Source: Clostridia bacterium
Lineage (GTDB): Bacteria > Bacillota_A > Clostridia > Oscillospirales > Butyricicoccaceae
NCBI GenBank assembly: GCA_017421885.1
Contig: JAFOHJ010000096.1
Location: forward strand, 1-7,402
Length of the DNA: 7,402 bases
Direction of reading: 5' to 3'
This document shows, one piece after another, positions 1 to 4,600 of the stretch (within the stretch, counting starts at the first letter, position 1; each line of letters begins with the position of its first letter). The position numbers and the translations under genes were made by a program. Below the pieces are notes generated by a model. The model was not told the DNA's origin, did not search any database, and saw nothing but the letters and a program-made list of their open reading frames with translations.

Positions 1-2
1 AT

Positions 3-33
3 AGAGGAGCTTTGATTTTATCAAAGCTCCTCT
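3..33 (+). terminator. Strong hairpin, probable terminator of an upstream gene
   Basis: A perfect 14-bp inverted repeat (3-16 with 20-33) closes a 3-nt loop. The downstream T tract is poor (CTTGCAAGTTTT), so this is a less classical intrinsic terminator than the one at 156-186, and it could equally act on the minus strand toward a gene outside the window. The gene it would serve is not visible. Its core AGCTTTGA/TCAAAGCT also occurs in the terminator after the tRNA. Confidence 0.6.
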
Positions 34-37
34 TGCA

Positions 38-61
38 AGTTTTAAAACTGACGAAAGTCAG
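38..61. repeat. Nested dyads in the leader just upstream of the tRNA
   Basis: Positions 38-49 form a perfect 12-bp palindrome (AGTTTTAAAACT). Overlapping it, CTGAC (48-52) and GTCAG (57-61) form a short stem closed by a GAAA tetraloop. No convincing -35/-10 pair was found between 34 and 76, so the tRNA promoter is not identified. These dyads may be a weak terminator, a processing structure, or chance in AT-rich DNA. Confidence 0.35.
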
Positions 62-76
62 GTTTGAATAAAATAA

Positions 77-152
77 TCCTCCTTAGCTCAGTTGGCAGAG
101 CATGCGGCTGTTAACCGCAGGGTCGTTGGTTCGAGCCCAACAGGGGGAGCCA
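77..152 (+). tRNA. tRNA-Asn (anticodon GTT)
   Basis: A full cloverleaf can be drawn. The acceptor stem is 77-83 with 142-148 (one T-G wobble). The D stem is GCTC 86-89 with GAGC 98-101, and the anticodon stem is 103-107 with 115-119 around loop CTGTTAA. The T stem is 125-129 with 137-141 around TTCGAGC. The anticodon GTT (110-112) reads AAC/AAU, giving asparagine. The discriminator base is G (149), as usual for tRNA-Asn, and the CCA end is encoded (150-152). It stands alone, with hairpins on both sides. Confidence 0.98.
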
Positions 153-155
153 CAG

Positions 156-186
156 AAAAAGCTTTGACTTAGGTCAAAGCTTTTTT
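156..186 (+). terminator. Intrinsic terminator of the tRNA-Asn gene
   Basis: The stem GCTTTGAC (161-168) pairs with GTCAAAGC (173-180) around loop TTAG, extended by A-T pairs from the flanking A run (156-160) and a six-T tract (181-186). It begins 4 nt after the CCA end. This is a classical rho-independent terminator. It lies close to the next gene, which starts at 218. Confidence 0.93.
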
Positions 187-203
187 GTTTATATATGCGT
201 TCT

Positions 204-208
204 GGAGG
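204..208 (+). promoter_or_regulatory. Ribosome binding site that sets the start at 218
   Basis: GGAGG at 204-208 is 9 nt before ATG 218. The reading frame is open further upstream, to an ATG at 185, but that ATG lies in the T tract of the terminator and has no ribosome binding site, so 218 is preferred. Confidence 0.8.
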
Positions 209-217
209 TATTGGTAT

Positions 218-700
218 ATGAAAAGAAAAATAGTCATAGCAGCTATGCTTATATTTTTTTTAGCTGTTACACTTACTGTAATTAATAATAAATATAAAGA
301 ATACGATAATCCCCCTGTCTTGAATATATACTGCGACGATATAATGGTAAGTCTTGATGGATCGGCTATTTCGTGGAGTTATGAGAAACTCTTCGGCAGG
401 GAGAGTTATGAGGCGTCTCTTGTGCATCCGCTTGATATGGACCATGACGAGCCGTTGTTTTATGCAAATGGTGATGTTATCGAACTAAGCTTTGAGAGCC
501 AGCCGGATGAGATAGCAGAAGCAAGATGCTGGCCCAGTTCTTATGTTGGAGACACTTCAGCAGAAGGGATAGTTATTGATATTGAAAAGGGTATTATAGA
601 GCCGCCTGTAGAGGGCATGATATATGAGATCACAGCAAAGTGGACAGAAAATAAATATTATTCCGGAACTGCAAGGTATGTTTTCTATATTGAACCCTGA
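218..700 (+). CDS. Small membrane-anchored exported protein, function unknown
   Basis: The product is 160 aa, and I do not recognise its family. Residues 1-3 are basic (MKRK begins the protein) and about 4-22 are one hydrophobic segment, so it is an N-terminal signal anchor or an uncleaved signal. There is no lipobox Cys. The rest (about 25-160) is acidic and predicted to face outside. Its C-terminal third alternates hydrophobic and polar residues (YEITAKW, ARYVFYIEP), suggesting a small beta-sandwich or Ig-like fold; this is inference. Two cysteines (C39, C104) could form a disulfide. The gene lies 31 nt after the tRNA terminator. No clear promoter of its own was found, so it may depend on read-through or a weak promoter near 188-193. 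The DNA is markedly AT-rich. The next gene has its own promoter, so the two need not be an operon. Confidence 0.85.
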   Translation: MKRKIVIAAMLIFFLAVTLTVINNKYKEYDNPPVLNIYCDDIMVSLDGSAISWSYEKLFGRESYEASLVHPLDMDHDEPLFYANGDVIELSFESQPDEIAEARCWPSSYVGDTSAEGIVIDIEKGIIEPPVEGMIYEITAKWTENKYYSGTARYVFYIEP

Positions 701-735
701 AATATAACGTAAGTTTTCAATATCGTAATACATGA

Positions 736-767
736 AGAGCCGAAATATGATATACTGATTAGGCTCT
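736..767. repeat. Inverted repeat bracketing the -10 element
   Basis: AGAGCC (736-741) and GGCTCT (762-767) form a 6-bp inverted repeat that encloses the -10 hexamer and the probable transcription start of the gene at 794. It could be an operator or chance. It has no T tract and does not look like a terminator. Confidence 0.3.
748..756 (+). promoter_or_regulatory. Extended -10 promoter for the membrane protein gene at 794
   Basis: TG at 748-749, one base, then TATACT (751-756) make a good extended -10 element for the housekeeping sigma factor. No good -35 is seen at normal spacing, which extended -10 promoters tolerate. The start would fall near 762-764, giving a leader of about 30 nt with the ribosome binding site AAGGAG at 781-786. 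Confidence 0.6.
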
Positions 768-793
768 AAAAACTGAACTAAAGGAGTGTTCTT

Positions 794-1438
794 ATGGAAT
801 TGCTTGATAAAATGATGTCTAATATCACGGGCATCACACTTGGCTGTGGTTTTATGTTTTCGGGATTACTGGTGTTCAAAAATCCCTCGATAGCATGGCT
901 GCAGAATATTTTTATTTTCTTCGGACTTTATATTATTGTTATTTCCATGGTAGGGTCGGTCAGACAGTATATAGCATCTAAAGACCCCAATTTTGACCGA
1001 ATCACAGTTATAAGCCAGTATGCAAATCAGACTATGAATGCAAATGCTCTGGGAAAGGCAAAGGCTTTTATTGTCATGGCCGCATTTATTGCAGCTGCAG
1101 CTGCAGCCAGCCTCATCATTGACAGGCTGTGGGTATGTGCTGCTGTAATGGTAATATCGTATGCGGTAAGCTGTATCAGGGGAATCAAAGAGAAAAACAC
1201 TGCTATAGCTCAGGAAGAAAATGCAGAAAATGCCTCCAATACCGGAAAGGCAAAGGCATTTGACCTGATGGCCGTGCTCTACGGAGCACTGCTGTTTGTC
1301 CTCCCGATAATGGGGGCATCCTGGAAGATACTTCTTATTGTTGCGCTCAGCTATATTATTTCAGAGATCATCTCTATCAGAGTGACCTATCTTGAATTTG
1401 CCAGGCTGTGGGCTGAAAGAGGGGTTAATATCAGATAG
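794..1438 (+). CDS. Six-helix membrane protein of repeated helix pairs, HdeD/DUF308-like
   Basis: The product is 214 aa; the start is ATG with AAGGAG 7 nt upstream. Six hydrophobic segments fall in three pairs: about 10-27 and 34-55, 92-109 and 112-130, 157-173 and 177-197. The second and third pairs align without gaps at an offset of 64 residues, both opening with GKAKAF (87-92, 151-156) and sharing M, A, W and SY positions. The first pair has the G-rich, LxxP-type pattern (VFKNPS) typical of short-repeat membrane proteins. This matches the layout of the HdeD/DUF308 group, whose biochemical role is mostly unknown (E. coli HdeD is linked to acid resistance). The linkers at 61-86 and 132-150 are polar, the second rich in Glu and Asn. 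A run of six Ala (100-105) is coded by GCAGCT-like repeats. The gene ends in an 8-nt overlap with the convergent phosphoribosyltransferase gene, without a terminator. Family assignment is moderate; the membrane call is firm. Confidence 0.85.
   Translation: MELLDKMMSNITGITLGCGFMFSGLLVFKNPSIAWLQNIFIFFGLYIIVISMVGSVRQYIASKDPNFDRITVISQYANQTMNANALGKAKAFIVMAAFIAAAAAASLIIDRLWVCAAVMVISYAVSCIRGIKEKNTAIAQEENAENASNTGKAKAFDLMAVLYGALLFVLPIMGASWKILLIVALSYIISEIISIRVTYLEFARLWAERGVNIR
1052..1275 (+). repeat. Internal duplication within the six-helix membrane protein gene
   Basis: GGAAAGGCAAAGGC occurs identically at 1052-1065 and 1244-1257. ATGGCCG follows at the matching position in both copies, 192 nt (64 codons) apart. 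At protein level the match extends over about 46 residues without gaps. The nucleotide identity suggests that the duplication is fairly recent or was kept similar by conversion. Confidence 0.7.
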
Positions 1439-1982
1439 GCTGTCCGTCCTTTGTGAAGAGGGGCAGCTTTTCGAGATAGACGATATCGTCGCGGTTCTGG
1501 GCATCGCCCTCTGCGAGGATCGTCATTCTGCCGCAGACGATGCCGCCGGCTTTTTCGACAAGGGCTTCGATAGCGCGGAGAGAATCGCCTCTGGAAACTA
1601 CATCGTCGACAATGAGGATTTTCTTGCCTTTCATCTGAGCGGCATGGGTTCCGTCGAGATAGAGGGTCTGGGTATTTGTTGTTGTGATGGAGTTTACCTG
1701 ATTGGAGATAACATCGCGCATATAGAGCTTGACCGACTTGCGTGCGAGGAAATATGTAGAGTCGCCATGCTGACGGGCCATTTCATGGGCAAGGGGAATA
1801 CCCTTGGATTCGGCTGTGATGATGTAATCATACTCAGGTGCGCGCTTGAGAAGCTCGGCAGCGCAGGCTGTTGTCAGTTCGCAGTCTCCGAAAATGACGA
1901 ATGCAGCGATCTGGAGTTCGTCTGTCAAAGGGCAAAGGGGAAGCTCGCGGTCGAGGCCGGCGATATTCATTTTGTAGTACAT
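1431..1982 (-). CDS. Phosphoribosyltransferase, adenine phosphoribosyltransferase-like
   Basis: The product is 183 aa, cytosolic, type I phosphoribosyltransferase fold. Residues 122-134 form the PRPP-binding signature (ILIVDDVVSRGDS) with the acidic pair D126-D127. Arg131 sits where Thr is common in adenine phosphoribosyltransferases, but the family pattern allows Arg. The stretch ITAESKGIPLAHEMAR (about 55-70) matches the helix region of purine phosphoribosyltransferases. The expected reaction is base plus PRPP giving nucleotide and pyrophosphate, probably purine salvage. The base is not proven, since no other purine gene is nearby, and clostridial relatives are generally annotated only as adenine phosphoribosyltransferase or phosphoribosyltransferase family protein. 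The start is ATG at 1982 because AAGGAG (1997-1992) lies 9 nt upstream; an in-frame ATG at 2027 would fall beside the predicted transcription start. It is divergent from the lipoprotein gene and convergent with the membrane protein gene. Confidence 0.92.
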   Translation of the reverse strand: MYYKMNIAGLDRELPLCPLTDELQIAAFVIFGDCELTTACAAELLKRAPEYDYIITAESKGIPLAHEMARQHGDSTYFLARKSVKLYMRDVISNQVNSITTTNTQTLYLDGTHAAQMKGKKILIVDDVVSRGDSLRAIEALVEKAGGIVCGRMTILAEGDAQNRDDIVYLEKLPLFTKDGQPI

Positions 1983-2009
1983 AGCTTTATGCTCCTTATC
2001 TTTAGTTGC

Positions 2010-2025
2010 GCAGAGATTACTCTGC
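2010..2025. promoter_or_regulatory. 16-bp dyad in the divergent intergenic region, possible operator
   Basis: GCAGAG (2010-2015) and CTCTGC (2020-2025) form a perfect 6-bp inverted repeat around ATTA. It lies at the predicted transcription start of the phosphoribosyltransferase gene, so it could be a repressor site or a 5' stabilising hairpin in the leader. It is not followed by a T tract on either strand. I do not recognise the regulator. Confidence 0.4.
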
Positions 2026-2031
2026 ATATAT

Positions 2032-2060
2032 ATCCTATCTCAAACGGGCTTTTTTGTAAA
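2032..2060 (-). promoter_or_regulatory. Probable promoter of the phosphoribosyltransferase gene
   Basis: On the minus strand TTTACA (2060-2055) and TAGGAT (2037-2032) are separated by exactly 17 nt, a fair match to a housekeeping promoter. Transcription would start near 2025, leaving a leader of about 43 nt, too short for a purine riboswitch. For the divergent lipoprotein gene no convincing promoter is seen; TTGCGC (2006-2011) with TATATC (2029-2034) is a weak candidate. Confidence 0.5.
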
Positions 2061-2087
2061 GTAACTGTTTGGGAACGAGGTGAAAAT

Positions 2088-3251
2088 ATGAAAAAAATAA
2101 TGGTTGCAGTATTACTGGCATATCTTTTTACTCTTACTGCATGTTTTAATATATCTGAAGAAATCGGTCAGGATACTGAAAATGAAGTTAAAGTGCCTGA
2201 AACGATGGTGATTCCCAATAATATAGATGCTGCGCCGCAAAACGAGCCGGAAGGTGAAGAGGTAAAAGAAAATCCCAAGATCAAAGGGGTAGAGGTAACT
2301 TCGGAGGGCGGCCGTTTTGTAATGACAGGGGGAGCAGCTGTGTTTACAGTCCCCGACGGCGGTATTGCGATGGCCAATATCGGAGGAGAACAGTATCATA
2401 TTATTTCGGAAGCATCTCCCGAAAGAGTGTTTTTTGACGGCACAAAGATATTCTATTTTAATGATGAAGGTATTTTTTCGCTTAGCAGTGATGGAGAAAC
2501 CTTCTGTCTGACCGATGACCGCACATATCAGATGTGGTTGGACAATGAAAGAATATATTATGTGAAGCAGAAGAACTTGGCCGAACGTGTGGGTGAATTA
2601 TGGGCCATCGATAAGGATGGAAGCAATGCTGTGGTAATTCTTCCGGAAAAGATAAAGGGAAGTTTCTGCGTAGGTAACGGCTGGGTGTATTTTACTTCAG
2701 AGAAAAGCGGAGCCATATGCCGAAGCATGCTTTACGGCAGCGCCAGCGAAACACTGGTGCAGGGAGGCGAGATAGCATTTACTACCGATACCGGTCTGTA
2801 TTATTATGAGGACTCAGATAAAGAGCTTCTGAGAAGGTACGGACTCAGGACCGGCTCTTTTATTGCGGCCGGAGCCTATGCTGATTTTGTGGAGATAGAT
2901 GAAGTTGTTTATGTGCTGTCGAGAAATGAAAATGATAAAGGCGAAATAGATAATCTGTTTACGCTGACATCCTATGACGGCAATACATATGAAATACGTG
3001 ATCTTGTCATTTTTGAAAATATAGGTGACGACCGTCTGGAGTATGTAATGGATGGATATGTATATCTCAGCAGAAATGATGGAACAGTATACCGGATAAG
3101 GCTGGACGACTCTGAACAGAACAAAGAGGGAGTTTATGCGGTAACCCCCGTGTTTATCGATGGGAAAGCATATTACCTTAAGGGAACGGATCTGATGATC
3201 GACGATCTTGCAAACGGTGAGATAAAGATACTTAAATCCGTAAAATACTAA
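2088..3251 (+). CDS. Lipoprotein with about seven propeller-like repeats (DUF5050-like)
   Basis: The product is 387 aa. The start is ATG 2088, with GAGGTG 5 nt upstream; the frame is open further upstream but only opposite the phosphoribosyltransferase gene. The signal sequence (1-18) ends in the lipobox LTAC with Cys19 as the lipidation site, so the mature protein is tethered to the outer face of the membrane. Residues about 20-75 are an acidic, Pro/Asn/Glu-rich linker. From about 110 there are seven similar units, each with an aromatic strand such as IFYF, IYYV, WVYF, LYYY, VYVL, VYLS or AYYL, often followed by a turn like xxDG. The units begin near 113, 149, 194, 229, 267, 318 and 355. This suggests a beta-propeller like the DUF5050-type domains of clostridial surface proteins. 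No catalytic residues are recognised; ligand binding or surface scaffolding is a guess. It is monocistronic, with its own terminator. Confidence 0.88.
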   Translation: MKKIMVAVLLAYLFTLTACFNISEEIGQDTENEVKVPETMVIPNNIDAAPQNEPEGEEVKENPKIKGVEVTSEGGRFVMTGGAAVFTVPDGGIAMANIGGEQYHIISEASPERVFFDGTKIFYFNDEGIFSLSSDGETFCLTDDRTYQMWLDNERIYYVKQKNLAERVGELWAIDKDGSNAVVILPEKIKGSFCVGNGWVYFTSEKSGAICRSMLYGSASETLVQGGEIAFTTDTGLYYYEDSDKELLRRYGLRTGSFIAAGAYADFVEIDEVVYVLSRNENDKGEIDNLFTLTSYDGNTYEIRDLVIFENIGDDRLEYVMDGYVYLSRNDGTVYRIRLDDSEQNKEGVYAVTPVFIDGKAYYLKGTDLMIDDLANGEIKILKSVKY

Positions 3252-3255
3252 AGAT

Positions 3256-3288
3256 AAAAGCCAAGCTGTTAAATACAGCTTGGCTTTT
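3256..3288. terminator. Bidirectional intrinsic terminator
   Basis: AAAAGCCAAGCTGT (3256-3269) pairs perfectly with 3275-3288 around loop TAAAT. A runs on the left and T runs on the right give a U tract on either strand. It lies 4 nt after the lipoprotein stop and 7 nt from the stop of the minus-strand operon, so it probably ends both transcripts. Confidence 0.92.
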
Positions 3289-3295
3289 GATGTTT

Positions 3296-4600
3296 TCATG
3301 CCTCTTTTTTAATTTCTGCTTCCAATGCGGCAGGAGAGCCGGGAGAGGGTTCGGAGAAATTGTTGCGTTTAAAGATATTTACAAAAATGGGATAGATAAC
3401 GATCGATACGATGCCTCCGGCGAAACCGTTGTTATACAGGTTGATGCCTGAATAACCGACTCCGGCATGCTGAACGACCGATGAGTGAACAAAACCGGCG
3501 ATTATGCCCGCAACGGGACCAAAGGATCCGCTAATAGGAGCCAGGGTAGTGCCGAAAAGGGCCGCAAGCTGGGCCGCAGGTGAGTGGGGATCCCACTGCT
3601 TTGTGATTCCGCCCAGTGCAACACCGATCATAATGGGGAGTATGTTTGCGGCATGCTTTCCTTTGGCAGAAAAGCCGATTATGGTGAGGATTCCGCCGAT
3701 GGTGGGTCCGTTAAGATGGCCCTGTATCAGCAGGATATATCCAATGGATATAAGACCGTTAACGCCCATATTTATAAGGCAGGCCTCTATTCCGTCGAGA
3801 TGGGTGAAGTCTTGAGAAGACAGGCCCGGGCGCCTCAGCATACGAAGATAGTTTTCAAATGCCTGAGCTCCGCCCTTTTTAAAGCCCATAAAGATAAGAA
3901 ACAGGCAGAAGGCACCAAGAACAAGGCCGACCTCGAGATTGTCGCCGGTGTTCCATACCGTTACGGGGTTGAACATGTATCCGTAGGATTTAAGGATGGG
4001 AACGATGACAAGGCATAGGAGACCAAGAGAGAATCCAATGGTGTAGAGGGTCATTCCATTGAGCAGATATGCGGCATATGGGCCCATCATGGGGATGACA
4101 AAGCCGATCAAAACGCCGCAGAACAGTGAAAGGAGCATATTAAGCGGCTGAAGGGTGCCATGATAGAAGAAAAGATGGCTGATCAGAGGGGCCAGTGCTG
4201 TTGAAAACAGGCTGAGGGTCAGGCAGCCGGAGAAGGCTTTTTTGAACACCTTGCAGTAGAGATATGTTCCCAACAGAATGAACCACATGTTGAAAACACT
4301 CTTGCCGAAGAAGGAAAAGCCTGACATAAGGCCGATCGTGAGGATGCCTGTGCCGTTAAGAGGGATCCTGTTGATATACATCAGGATAACTGTAATAAGC
4401 GTGACGACCGAGACATTTGCAAGGGCAGCGCCATAGCCTGCCAGCAGGAAATAGTCGGTTATAAGCATATTATCAGCTACCATGATCTTAAGAAATCCGG
4501 CGATTATCTCCGGAGGATCGGCCAGAACAGAGGCGATCAGGCCGAAGGAAAGAGCATAGGCAAATGCCCATTTATATCCTTTGGTCGGGTCGTTATTCAA
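3296..4600 (-). CDS. Polytopic membrane protein with internal duplication, DUF1576-like
   Basis: The product is 434 aa from the chosen TTG start. It has about ten or more hydrophobic segments and short soluble ends. The two halves are homologous: residues 59-115 align without gaps with 274-330 (shared LNG, GFSxxGK, Asn, Gly). 131-138 aligns with 348-355 (LFxTxLAP), and 162-202 aligns without gaps with 365-405 (GxxxGFV, LYxxGF, PI). This is typical of a pseudo-twofold channel or secondary transporter. Overall pattern and the GINLYNNGFAGG stretch (385-396) recall DUF1576, a clostridial family of unknown function; that name is from memory. The C-terminal tail after about 411 is polar and charged. 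It is the last gene of the operon, overlapping the ABC gene before it by 8 nt. The start is TTG at 4600 because GGGAGG lies 8 nt before it; upstream in-frame starts (ATG 4663, TTG 4681) lack a ribosome binding site and would overlap the ABC gene by 70-90 nt. Substrate unknown. Confidence 0.88.
   Translation of the reverse strand: MNNDPTKGYKWAFAYALSFGLIASVLADPPEIIAGFLKIMVADNMLITDYFLLAGYGAALANVSVVTLITVILMYINRIPLNGTGILTIGLMSGFSFFGKSVFNMWFILLGTYLYCKVFKKAFSGCLTLSLFSTALAPLISHLFFYHGTLQPLNMLLSLFCGVLIGFVIPMMGPYAAYLLNGMTLYTIGFSLGLLCLVIVPILKSYGYMFNPVTVWNTGDNLEVGLVLGAFCLFLIFMGFKKGGAQAFENYLRMLRRPGLSSQDFTHLDGIEACLINMGVNGLISIGYILLIQGHLNGPTIGGILTIIGFSAKGKHAANILPIMIGVALGGITKQWDPHSPAAQLAALFGTTLAPISGSFGPVAGIIAGFVHSSVVQHAGVGYSGINLYNNGFAGGIVSIVIYPIFVNIFKRNNFSEPSPGSPAALEAEIKKEA
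3386..4426 (-). repeat. Tandem homologous halves of the DUF1576-like protein
   Basis: The first half is coded by about 4426-3995 (residues 59-202) and the second by about 3781-3386 (residues 274-405). Two long blocks align without gaps, at offsets of 215 and 203 residues, with a 2-residue shift for the LFxTxLAP block between them. The similarity is visible only in protein; the DNA has diverged, so the duplication is old. Confidence 0.8.

Noticed and set aside
77..152. tRNA as an integration site for a mobile element
   Set aside because: No second copy of the tRNA 3' end, no integrase and no phage gene is visible in the window.
164..193. Possible promoter inside the tRNA terminator (TTGACT 164-169, TTTATA 188-193) for the gene at 218
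   Set aside because: The -35 is good, but it lies in the terminator stem, the spacing is 18 nt and the -10 matches poorly. The leader would be very short. Too weak to annotate.
1983..2030. Purine riboswitch upstream of the phosphoribosyltransferase gene
   Set aside because: The predicted leader is only about 43 nt and lacks the three-way junction; it holds just a 6-bp hairpin.
1392..2087. Upstream extension of the lipoprotein frame by 232 residues
   Set aside because: The extension is antisense to the phosphoribosyltransferase gene. ATG 2088 has a ribosome binding site and is followed directly by a signal peptide and lipobox.
2814..3299. A 161-residue minus-strand frame across the end of the lipoprotein gene
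   Set aside because: It is antisense to a well-supported gene and runs through the bidirectional terminator, with no domain recognised.
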